From Arenicella sp. (GTDB taxonomy: Bacteria > Pseudomonadota > Gammaproteobacteria > Arenicellales > Arenicellaceae), in assembly GCA_016763815.1 (NCBI GenBank), contig JAESTB010000303.1:1-8762 (forward strand): a stretch of DNA of 8,762 nt, written 5' to 3'. The translations under genes were made by a program, and so were the position numbers. The notes under the pieces are model-generated. The model was not told the DNA's origin. It was given only the letters and a program-made list of their open reading frames with translations, and ran no database searches. Each line of letters begins with the position of its first letter. Position 1 is the first letter of the stretch. This document shows positions 1 through 7,038 of the stretch, piece by piece.

Positions 1-98
1 GAAGGGTTCGGCGCGAAGGGTTCGGCGCGAAGGGTTCGGCGCGAAGGGTTCGGCGCGAAGGGTTCGGCGCGAAGGGTTCGGCGCGAAGGGTTCGGCGC
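1..98. repeat. Perfect 14-bp tandem repeat array, 7 copies, truncated at left edge
   Basis: Seven identical head-to-tail copies of GAAGGGTTCGGCGC fill the first 98 bases, and the array probably continues beyond the left edge. The unit is 10/14 G+C, clearly richer than its surroundings. Each unit junction contains the short inverted repeat TTCG-GCG-CGAA. Because 14 is not a multiple of 3, all forward frames read the same 14-residue cycle, EGFGAKGSARRVRR, with no stop. The reverse strand is likewise open in all three frames. In frame 1 the reading continues past the array as EGFGATLKIKQ and stops at TAA 118-120, just before the terminator, so this could be the 3' end of a plus-strand gene. There are no spacers, so it is not a CRISPR array. 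The repeat is certain; its role, coding or not, is unknown. Confidence 0.95.
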
Positions 99-118
99 TA
101 CTCTGAAAATCAAGCAAT

Positions 119-149
119 AAAAAAGCGAGCTTAATTAGCTCGCTTTCTT
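119..149. terminator. Bidirectional intrinsic terminator
   Basis: A perfect 10-bp stem, AAAGCGAGCT at 122-131 pairing with AGCTCGCTTT at 137-146, encloses the 5-nt loop TAATT. Six A residues at 119-124 give a U-tract for minus-strand transcripts, and TTTCTT at 144-149 gives a weaker one for plus-strand transcripts. It lies 41 bp beyond the stop of the glutamate dehydrogenase gene and directly after the TAA (118-120) that ends the open frame through the tandem repeat. It therefore probably ends the aminotransferase-dehydrogenase operon and any plus-strand gene coming from the left. Confidence 0.85.
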
Positions 150-189
150 ATTTACATCTTCCTAAGGCAGAGTAAACCGCCAACCAGCG

Positions 190-1595
190 TTAAATCCCTA
201 ACGAATTATAAGAGTCTTGAATGCGCTCCAAGGCAACCATCATCGCCGCAGTACGCAAATCTGGTATTCGGTCATCGCTATGCCACTTTTTACTTATCGT
301 TTGGTAGCCTTCGCGCATCACGTCATCCAAACCAGAGCGAACCAAATCCAACTCGCTCGCACCTTCGATGATTTTCGCCAAATGCTTAGTGGGAAATTTT
401 GAACCAACCATTTCTTCAATCGCCTCAACCATGTGCAAGGTTTGCTTCTCATGTTGGCGACGCTGCATTCGGCCAAAACGAATGTGGCTCAAATTCTTAA
501 CCCATTCAAAATACGAAACCGTGACACCACCGGCATTGGCGTATAAATCAGGAATAATTAAACAGCCCATGTCTCTGAGTATTTCATTAGCATTAAAGGT
601 TATCGGGCCGTTGGCGGCTTCAATCACTATGTTAGCTTTAATATCGCGCGCATTTTCTGTTGTCACAATACCTTCCATCGCCGCAGGAATAAAAATATCA
701 CAGTCCATTGTGAGAACGCTTGCCGAGTCTGGCGTATAGCCGTTATACCCTTTAACACCGCCATTGTCATGAATGTGTTTATGTAAGCCATCTATATCAA
801 GGCCTTTATTGTTGACGACTGCGCCATCATGCTCCATCACACCGACAATAATAGCCCCGTCTTCTTGAGATAAAAACTGCGCGGCGTGGTAGCCCACATT
901 ACGCAAACCTTGAACAACAATACGTTTGCCTTCTAAGGTGCCAGACAAACCTGCCCATTTAATGTCTTCAGGATGTCGAAATGCCTCCTGTAGAGCATAC
1001 TGAATGCCCCTACCAGTGGCTTCAACGCGACCACGAATACCGCCCTTACTCACCGGTTTTCCAGTCACACAGGCCAACCATTAAGGTCTGAAGGATATAG
1101 ACGCTTATACTCATCGGCCATCCACGCCATCTCACGTTCGCCTGTACCCATGTCAGGCGCAGGCACGTTCTGTGCAGGGCTAATCAATGAGCGTTTGGCT
1201 AACTCCTGAGTGAAACGGCGCGTAATTCTCTCAAGCTCATGCTCCTCCCACTCACTAGGATCTATCACCAAGGCACCTTTAGAACCCCCAAACGGCGCCT
1301 CTACCAAGGCACATTTATAGGTCATCAATGCAGCCAATGCTTCTACTTCGTTTTGGTCGGCATGTGGTGAATATCGAATACCCCCTTTTACTGGCTCGCG
1401 ATGTTCGGAATGCACCGAGCGATAGCCTGTAAAGGTGAACAACCTATTTCGAAGACGCACACCAAAGCGTACTGTATAAGTTGAATTAGCCACTTTGATT
1501 TTGTGGCGTAAATCGTCAGAAAGGCCAATTAACTCTGCCGCTTGGTCGAACATTTTTTCAACCGATGTCAGAAAAGTTTCAGTTTGTTTTGTCAT
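190..1595 (-). pseudogene. Glutamate dehydrogenase (Glu/Leu/Phe/Val family), split by a -1 frameshift
   Basis: This gene would make a cytoplasmic enzyme for NAD(P)-dependent oxidative deamination of glutamate to 2-oxoglutarate and ammonia, and the reverse reaction. The first frame (start 1595, stop TGA 1065-1067) has the substrate domain: K70 in KGGIRY, K94 in MTYK, catalytic K106 in GGSKG and D148 in PAPDMGTGERE, spaced as in bacterial GDHs. The second frame (from about 1076 to TAA at 190) has ACVTGKP, VEATGRG, a Rossmann loop GLRNVG and NAGGVTVSYFEW. The join reads GGT TGG CCT; adding one G gives TGG GCC TGT, restoring NGWACVTGKP and one protein of about 468 residues, slightly long for the family. 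I start at ATG 1595, behind GGGAGGAG, rather than the TTG at 1607, which overlaps that ribosome site. No other lesion is visible, so this is a recent mutation or a sequencing error in a G run. Leu, Phe or Val as the true substrate is less likely but not excluded. Confidence 0.88.
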
Positions 1596-1597
1596 CT

Positions 1598-1605
1598 CTC
1601 CTCCC
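1598..1605 (-). promoter_or_regulatory. Strong ribosome binding site of the glutamate dehydrogenase gene
   Basis: On the minus strand GGGAGGAG lies just upstream of the ATG at 1595. This decides the start: the in-frame TTG at 1607 lies across the 5' end of this site and would put the Shine-Dalgarno sequence inside the coding region. The spacing is short (4 nt after GGAGG) but functional by usual rules. Confidence 0.75.
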
Positions 1606-1634
1606 AAGATAGATGAATAAATTTTTATGAATAT

Positions 1635-2942
1635 CTAGCATATTGTTTTAATAAATTGTGCAAACGCAGACAACGCTCCGTGAGTAACCGGATGGTTGTC
1701 AATACCCATTAAACTTTTACTCCCTAAACCACCATTGTACAAGTCATATAGTCGTTGCGAATCAAATTCCGTCTCCATATCCAAATACGATGTCGATAAC
1801 CGCAATGTCTGCGTATGTTCTGGTATTCCAAAGTCACTTCCTGGTAACGTTGCAATATGATATTCGTCAAGCAAATGACGGGCTAATTGTGCGGCTGTAT
1901 TGATGCCAAGCTTACTCAAACCGTCACTAAAGCTATCAAAATTCGCGGCGATGTAAAAGCCGCCCTGGGCACTAGTACATCGAACGCCAAGTTTGACTAA
2001 TTCCTTGCGAATAAAACCAGTGCGAATACCATGTATCGCACAGCAGTCAACAACATACTGCTCTACATCATCGTGCTGCTGGTAAGCTTCTATTGCCGCA
2101 TATTGAATCGGCGCCGAGACCCCAGACCAGGTCTCACTGGCAAACACCACCATCTTCTCTAACAGTTGCTTGCCCAGCTCGGTATCGGGAAAGAGTGCGA
2201 CACCGACACGCCAACCGCCAACCGACAAGTGTTTACTCAAGCCACCAAAAACAAAGGTACCTTCAGGGTAATACTTCGCAATCGATACATGCTCTACCTC
2301 GCCGTGACAAACCTGAAAATAAATTTCATCACTCAAAACCCAAATATCGTTTGCCCGACAATAGTCGGCGAGCTGTTTAATAAAAGCATCACTCATCACC
2401 GCCCCTGTTGGGTTGTTCGGGCTGTTAATGATCAATAATTTGCGAGGGTTATCTGAATTCTTGACCAACACATCTAAGGCATCAATATCGAGTTGATAGT
2501 TATCTTCAACTGCTGACGGAACATAGCTAACCTTATTTCCCAATAGCTGTGCTTGTGGCGCATAGCTAACCCATGAAGGTGTTGGTAGAAACAAGTCGGC
2601 GTTCAAGATCATTTGTAAACCATAAATGAGTGACTTGCTGCCAGGTCCGACAATAACCTGCGATGATGAGAACGGAATTTCAAGTTTAGCGCTGTAATAG
2701 TCTGCAACGCGGTCTATCAATTGCGGTAGCCCTCGAGCTGGTAGATAACTTTTCTTATTGGCGTTATCAATTAGTGACGCTTTCAGCCGCGGATGAACAT
2801 CGAAACGAGACTCACCAAAGCCCATGTGAAACGCTTGCTCGCCTTGTTGCCAAAGGTCGTTAACCGTCTCGTTAATAAAAAGGGTTGATGATGGTACCAA
2901 GCCTTCAAAAGCTGGGTTAAAAGACGTAATTTTGTCGATCAT
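1635..2942 (-). CDS. PLP-dependent class I/II aminotransferase
   Basis: This 435-residue cytoplasmic enzyme is of fold type I and should transfer an amino group from an amino acid to a 2-oxo acid, often 2-oxoglutarate. It shows the family motifs in order: GPGSKSLIYGL (99-109, phosphate and cofactor loop), SPNNPTG (174-180, with N177), SDEIY (204-208, with D205 for the PLP nitrogen and Y208), SKHLSVGGWRVG (236-247, with K237 as the Schiff-base lysine), and LRLSTSY near the C-terminus with the arginine expected to bind the substrate carboxylate. Length is normal to slightly long. No clear Shine-Dalgarno sequence precedes the ATG at 2942, but no better start is visible. The dehydrogenase follows after only 39 bp, suggesting an operon and a transdeamination role. 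Aspartate, aromatic or branched-chain specificity cannot be decided from sequence. Confidence 0.9.
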   Translation of the reverse strand: MIDKITSFNPAFEGLVPSSTLFINETVNDLWQQGEQAFHMGFGESRFDVHPRLKASLIDNANKKSYLPARGLPQLIDRVADYYSAKLEIPFSSSQVIVGPGSKSLIYGLQMILNADLFLPTPSWVSYAPQAQLLGNKVSYVPSAVEDNYQLDIDALDVLVKNSDNPRKLLIINSPNNPTGAVMSDAFIKQLADYCRANDIWVLSDEIYFQVCHGEVEHVSIAKYYPEGTFVFGGLSKHLSVGGWRVGVALFPDTELGKQLLEKMVVFASETWSGVSAPIQYAAIEAYQQHDDVEQYVVDCCAIHGIRTGFIRKELVKLGVRCTSAQGGFYIAANFDSFSDGLSKLGINTAAQLARHLLDEYHIATLPGSDFGIPEHTQTLRLSTSYLDMETEFDSQRLYDLYNGGLGSKSLMGIDNHPVTHGALSAFAQFIKTIC

Positions 2943-2983
2943 AATATGTAATGAAATAAGTGCCTAAAAGTAAAATACGAAAT

Positions 2984-3022
2984 AAAAAGCCCGCGATCTA
3001 TATTCTTGAACGCGGGCCTTTT
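2984..3022 (-). terminator. Intrinsic terminator after the TonB-dependent receptor gene
   Basis: A 7-bp GC-rich stem (GCCCGCG at 2989-2995 with CGCGGGC at 3011-3017) spans a 15-nt loop. After one mismatch, the A-run at 2984-2987 can pair with TTTT at 3019-3022. Read on the minus strand, the stem ends in CGCGGGC followed by TTTTTA, a typical rho-independent terminator. It lies 27 bp after the receptor stop codon and 41 bp before the aminotransferase start, so it separates the receptor unit from the aminotransferase-dehydrogenase unit. The TTTT on the other side may allow some activity for plus-strand transcripts. Confidence 0.85.
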
Positions 3023-3049
3023 AACAGTAAAAATTAATCAATTATTGAG

Positions 3050-5857
3050 TTAAAAGCTATACATCCCTTTTCCGTACCAAGAGCCGCCTTCGTAGTTGGC
3101 AACGGTGCGACGTGGGAATTGCAGGCCAACACTTTGGCGATTAGCAAAAACGCCGTCATTATTAATTTCGTCGACAAAATCATCGAAAATATTAGAGGCG
3201 CCTAAAACAACTTTCAAACCATCATTAACCTGCCAACCAATTTCAGCATCAAAATAAATCACTGAGTCAATTTCAGCACTGCGATTACCAGCTGAACCGT
3301 TAATCGTTCCACGTTCATCAAAGTGATCGCCATAGTAGCTTGCTCTAACCAATAGACTGACTGACTCGTTTAAGAAAGTATTAGTAGTCAGCGTAAAGCG
3401 ATCTTCTGGATAATTATTTTCTATGTCTTCGATGACTGAATCACTAACGGGGTTCAGCCCTTGAATTAACGATTGACCTGTTACACTAATTTCATTATGC
3501 GCATAGGCAAAGATGATAGAAGTACTAGTCTTGCCCCAATCAATCGATCCATTCAAAATAACATCAAAACCTTCATGCTCTAGGTCGAGTGCGTTGGTGT
3601 AAAAAGACAGAGTGTTGTCAATCGATCCAGGAATTAGAATGTCGCCTGTACGATAAATGCGATTATCAATTTCAACATTGTAGTAATCAACCGTTAGATC
3701 CCATGAACTGCCCAAGCTGGTGGCAAAACCAAGGCTAATATTAGTTGACTCTTCTTCGACTAACTCACGACCACCGGCGGCAATTGCGGCTGCGCTGGTC
3801 GCCGGCACTAAGCCTTCGAGTACAAGGTTACCCGTTCGCCCGTCAAACGTAGTAATGATAGAAGAGATATTAGCTTGCCCTGGAGTGGGAGCATGAAAAC
3901 CGGTTGACACCGCGCCACGCAACGTAAGAGCATCATTGACGTTATAACGTGTCGCTATTTTGCCGTTGACGGTCGAACCGAAATCCGAGAAATCTTCATA
4001 ACGAAGAGCATATTGCATTAACCAGCTATCGCTGATGTCGTGCTCCAAGTCAGCATAAACGGCAACGTTATCGCGATCAAACTCACCCGCATCCTCAGCG
4101 CTTGGCGGTGTAAAGCCACTTGGCCCAGCACCTACAGTCGAATTAGCATCACCTAATAATGAGGTCCAGGTCTCCTCGCGCCACTCAGCACCATACGACA
4201 GCGCAAATGAATCATTTAGTAGCGTCGAGAAGTCAACATTAATGTTGATCTCTTCTTGCTCATAACCACCAACGTTAAAATCCTGTACCGGTGTTCCATC
4301 AGCTTGCAACGGTAGATTCGGATTAATTGTATTATTTAAAAAATAATCCAATTCATTTTTACCGTAGCCAACACTAAAATCATAAGTAGTTCCGCCAGCA
4401 AACTCACCTCGAAGGCCAGATACAAAACTCATATCGGTTTGATCGCCGTCAAGAAACGGGGTAAAACCGACATTACAAAGTTGTAGAGCGGGATTTTGAG
4501 CACAGGTGCTTGTTACTGCCGAGTTTGAGAGGTTTCGATAGAAAAAACGATAGCGACCTTCGGTCTCGGCGTAATTACCAAACGAATACAATTCCGCGCC
4601 ATTGCTAAGCTCAATGCCAGAATTCCATGCAAGCCTCAGGGCTTCAGTTTCTGGGCGGCCCCATGTTTGCGTAAAGGGCGCATCACCAAAAGGAGAGTCG
4701 GCACCGACACCTTGCACTCCAGCATCTACCAACGCTTGTGCATCTGGGCGAATAACGCCGCGCGATAATGCATCATTGTCGACAAATTCAATACTGGCAT
4801 TTAAGAAGCCATTTTCAGCAATCTTAAAGCCTAAGTTAGCGCCAACTTTCAAGCTGCTTTCACCGTCGTAGAACTCACCGTAAGTGACTTCGACGTGACC
4901 ACCCTGATCGGCATCTTTAAGTTCAAAGTTCATTACGCCAGCAATCGCATCAGAACCGTATTGAGCCGCAGCACCATCACGCAGAACTTGAATATTCTTA
5001 AGAGCAACACTTGGGATCATGCCCACATCAACACCGTGTGAGCCATTACCTGCGGCGGGAGCAAAAAATTGTACTAACGAGGAGCGGTGGCGACGCTTTC
5101 CATTCATTAAGATTAGAGTCTGGTCAGGCGACATACCACGTAGCGATGTCGGCCGAATAAAGGCACTACCGTCGCCAGTAGCTGGTGTAGCCGTATAGGA
5201 AGGCACTAGCGCTTTTAAGTTATCTGTTATGTCAGCTCCATTGCCTAACGCAGAAAAATCTTCTCCACTAATGACGTCAACAGGGACTGGCGAGTCTGCC
5301 GCCGAACGCGGTTTAGAGCTTCGACTACCTAAAACAACGACTTCTTCTAATTTAGTAGCTAGTTCTTCTTGCGCTTGAGCTTGCGCTGTACCAAACGTGG
5401 CACTGGCGATGGCTAAGCTGATAACGCTTGGTATTAATTTTTTTGGTAAAGATTGCACGTCTAACTCCTCTTCAATATTAAGTTTGTTTTGATTATCTGC
5501 TGCCAGATATTCGGATTCATTTATATTGCCAACGCCCGCACTGATTACGATACCAGTACCTCTTAACATCTGTCGCAGCCCATCGCCGATAGAATATCGG
5601 CCAAAAAGAGGTCGTGTTTTTACTCTTCTCACCTCTTTATATGGAAACAACAAAGTCAAATCGGCTTGTCTAGCAAATCGAGTAAGGGCTTTGTCGGCTG
5701 AGAGCCGTGGAATATTGAAGTAAAATTCGTCGCTACCGTCGCGCAACTGAGCGACACTAGCTACCGGCCAATAAAAAGTACTAATAAATATGGCGCAAAC
5801 CAACCACTTAGAAAAATTCATCACGGTCGATAACTTACTCAAACTCTGGGCTCTCAT
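3050..5857 (-). CDS. STN-domain TonB-dependent outer-membrane receptor with an internal second signal peptide
   Basis: The product is a FecA-like transducer and importer that should bind a ligand outside the cell, import it with TonB/ExbBD energy and signal to FecR. Residues in order for the 935-residue frame: a signal peptide beginning at M13 or M1 and ending near VASVA (32-36); an STN signalling domain (about 44-108, FNIPRLSADKALTRFA to GRYSIGDGLRQMLRGTG); a linker; a second signal-like segment (134-162, KK, a hydrophobic stretch, then AQAQA); a TonB box-like EEVVVLGSR (171-179); a plug (about 187-315, LRGMSPDQTLILMNGKRRH and VLRDGAAAQYGSDAIAGVMNF); and a 22-strand type barrel ending in GMYSF. 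C452 and C461 may form a loop disulfide. The segment from V134 has its own GTG and ribosome site and would make a complete 802-residue receptor without STN. Neither M1 nor M13 (5821) has a clear Shine-Dalgarno, so the 5' end is unsure. The ligand is unknown. Confidence 0.93.
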   Translation of the reverse strand: MRAQSLSKLSTVMNFSKWLVCAIFISTFYWPVASVAQLRDGSDEFYFNIPRLSADKALTRFARQADLTLLFPYKEVRRVKTRPLFGRYSIGDGLRQMLRGTGIVISAGVGNINESEYLAADNQNKLNIEEELDVQSLPKKLIPSVISLAIASATFGTAQAQAQEELATKLEEVVVLGSRSSKPRSAADSPVPVDVISGEDFSALGNGADITDNLKALVPSYTATPATGDGSAFIRPTSLRGMSPDQTLILMNGKRRHRSSLVQFFAPAAGNGSHGVDVGMIPSVALKNIQVLRDGAAAQYGSDAIAGVMNFELKDADQGGHVEVTYGEFYDGESSLKVGANLGFKIAENGFLNASIEFVDNDALSRGVIRPDAQALVDAGVQGVGADSPFGDAPFTQTWGRPETEALRLAWNSGIELSNGAELYSFGNYAETEGRYRFFYRNLSNSAVTSTCAQNPALQLCNVGFTPFLDGDQTDMSFVSGLRGEFAGGTTYDFSVGYGKNELDYFLNNTINPNLPLQADGTPVQDFNVGGYEQEEININVDFSTLLNDSFALSYGAEWREETWTSLLGDANSTVGAGPSGFTPPSAEDAGEFDRDNVAVYADLEHDISDSWLMQYALRYEDFSDFGSTVNGKIATRYNVNDALTLRGAVSTGFHAPTPGQANISSIITTFDGRTGNLVLEGLVPATSAAAIAAGGRELVEEESTNISLGFATSLGSSWDLTVDYYNVEIDNRIYRTGDILIPGSIDNTLSFYTNALDLEHEGFDVILNGSIDWGKTSTSIIFAYAHNEISVTGQSLIQGLNPVSDSVIEDIENNYPEDRFTLTTNTFLNESVSLLVRASYYGDHFDERGTINGSAGNRSAEIDSVIYFDAEIGWQVNDGLKVVLGASNIFDDFVDEINNDGVFANRQSVGLQFPRRTVANYEGGSWYGKGMYSF
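5456..5473 (-). promoter_or_regulatory. Internal ribosome binding site and in-frame GTG start inside the receptor ORF
   Basis: On the minus strand GAAGAGGAG (5465-5473) is followed after 6 nt by GTG (5456-5458), which is in frame with the long receptor ORF and codes V134 there. This is the best ribosome site in the receptor gene, better than anything before the upstream ATG codons. The codons that follow give VQSLPKK, a hydrophobic stretch and AQAQA, a normal Gram-negative signal peptide, then the TonB box. Translation starting here would give an 802-residue conventional TonB-dependent receptor. The pattern is plain in the sequence; use in the cell is inferred. Confidence 0.65.
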
Positions 5858-5860
5858 ATA

Positions 5861-5886
5861 GACAGAGAAGCAACAGAGTATTTTCC
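5861..5886 (-). promoter_or_regulatory. Possible ECF (FecI-type) promoter for the receptor gene
   Basis: On the minus strand GGAAAA (5881-5886) is followed after 16 nt by TGTC (5861-5864). This resembles the GGAAA-type -35 box and short -10 box used by ECF/FecI sigma factors, and it lies where the partner sigma would be expected to act, directly upstream of the receptor. If used, transcription would start at about 5850-5855, downstream of the ATG at 5857, and would favour M13 (ATG at 5821) as the true start, leaving a cleaner signal peptide. The match is short and could be chance. Confidence 0.3.
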
Positions 5887-5952
5887 GCTATCGTAGTTGA
5901 GTATTTATGTCGAATGTTCAATTTGATTAAAGTTTTATACCTCAGTCCCTAA

Positions 5953-5972
5953 GATGTAACAGAACTTACATC
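5953..5972. repeat. 7-bp inverted repeat between fecR-like gene and receptor gene
   Basis: GATGTAA (5953-5959) and TTACATC (5966-5972) form a perfect inverted repeat around 6 nt. It lies just after the FecR-like gene on the minus strand, in the 128-bp spacer before the receptor. There is no U-tract on either side, so it is a poor terminator. It could be a transcript-stabilising or attenuating hairpin, or a protein-binding site, or nothing. Confidence 0.4.
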
Positions 5973-5985
5973 GAAGCGATTTGCA

Positions 5986-7038
5986 TCACTTTGCTTTAGT
6001 TAAGAGTATTTCGTCGCCTACAATTTCGCTCGACACTGAAAAATTACTTTCAAGTACCGCTAATAATTGATCTAAATCTCCAGTTTTAAAAAATCCGCCG
6101 ACCGATATCGATTCGAGCTGCGGATCCATCAGGCGAAATTTGAGCGGGGTATAACGGTTAATCTCGCGCACCACGTCCATTAAGCTTTCACCTTGGAAAA
6201 CAATCATACCCTCTCTCCATGCAAGGTTAAATCGAGCGCCACTCTGATAACTCACCTCAAATGAGTCATCGCGCGCGACCGCTTTTTGACCGTGTTCAAG
6301 GTACAGTGGTAGTTGTCTATTGCTACTTGTTACGCGAACTTTACCGTGTGTAACGATCACTTCTAGCACTGATCGGCTATCGTCTAACGATTCACCGGCA
6401 TCAATACTGAAAGCAGTTCCGATCGCCGTCACCTTATCCTGACCAACCTTAACCTCAAACGGTTTGGCGGCATTTTTAGCAACATCAAAATAGACTTCGC
6501 CTCTCAGTAGTTCGATATTTCTTTGCGAGTCTGTGAAACGAACCCGAACTTCCGAATCTGTATTGAGTTCTAATGTGCTTCCGTCGGTCAGAGAGACGGT
6601 CGAAATCTCACCAACCGCCGTTTTGTAAGTATGTGATGCAAATGGCGCTATATCAGTACGCTCCTCGGCCAGTGGAAGCAAAGAGGAATCACCTGAAATT
6701 GGAGAGTTAGAGTATATCAAAGCCCCAATCAACAGCATAAAGCTAGCGGCAATCAGCCAAGCCTTAGTTGCCGGAAGGTCAAACTTGTTTTGCTCTTGGG
6801 ATGAGTTTATATTTGCTTCTTCTTTAATCGGCATCAGTGTTGAAATTGGTTTCAATACATCCAGTAGATCCCACATTGGAGCGCACTTTACCAGGGCATC
6901 TCCATAAAACTCTGACTCCGCCAACCATACTTCAAGCAACACTTGTTCATCGCTTGAAAGGCCTCGGTCAATTTTAGCAACCCAATTGGCCGCTTGAGCG
7001 TCTATTTCTCTGAGATTGGGAAACGCGATGGTGTTCAT
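5986..7038 (-). CDS. FecR-family transmembrane anti-sigma/sigma regulator
   Basis: This 350-residue inner-membrane regulator should hold or activate the adjacent ECF sigma factor according to signals from the receptor. Seen in order: a cytoplasmic FecR N-terminal domain (about 12-62, AANWV...LAESEFYGDALV) with tryptophans W19, W38 and W56, a residue type known to matter in this domain of FecR; a proline/charged linker; one membrane helix (about 92-110, KAWLIAASFMLLIGALIY); the periplasmic FecR domain (about 137-237, with TVSLTDGSTLELNTDS, LLRGEVYFDVAKNAAKPFEV and GTAFSI); and a C-terminal STN-like/DUF4974-type domain (about 277-348, GESLMDVVREINRYT to DEILLTK). Length is usual for the family. 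Its ATG overlaps the sigma stop as ATGA, so the two should be translated in a coupled way. Whether it inhibits, or is needed for, sigma activity cannot be told from sequence. Confidence 0.93.
   Translation of the reverse strand: MNTIAFPNLREIDAQAANWVAKIDRGLSSDEQVLLEVWLAESEFYGDALVKCAPMWDLLDVLKPISTLMPIKEEANINSSQEQNKFDLPATKAWLIAASFMLLIGALIYSNSPISGDSSLLPLAEERTDIAPFASHTYKTAVGEISTVSLTDGSTLELNTDSEVRVRFTDSQRNIELLRGEVYFDVAKNAAKPFEVKVGQDKVTAIGTAFSIDAGESLDDSRSVLEVIVTHGKVRVTSSNRQLPLYLEHGQKAVARDDSFEVSYQSGARFNLAWREGMIVFQGESLMDVVREINRYTPLKFRLMDPQLESISVGGFFKTGDLDQLLAVLESNFSVSSEIVGDEILLTKAK

Noticed and set aside
1..98. CRISPR-like array
   Set aside because: The 14-bp units follow each other directly with no spacers, and no cas gene is nearby.
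217..739. Plus-strand ORFs opposite the dehydrogenase
   Set aside because: They lie antisense to strongly conserved enzyme sequence, show no recognisable domain, and are shadows of codon use.
1065..1080. Programmed ribosomal frameshift in the dehydrogenase
   Set aside because: The site TGGCC has no slippery heptamer and no obvious stimulatory structure, and the family does not use recoding. A lost base is simpler.
2093..2438. Plus-strand ORFs opposite the aminotransferase
   Set aside because: They overlap the most conserved part of a clear PLP enzyme on the other strand and have no family features.
4602..4871. Plus-strand ORF opposite the receptor
   Set aside because: It is fully inside the receptor barrel coding region, with no ribosome site or domain.
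5953..5972. Terminator after the FecR-like gene
   Set aside because: The inverted repeat has no U-tract and an AT-rich weak stem, so an intrinsic terminator is not supported.
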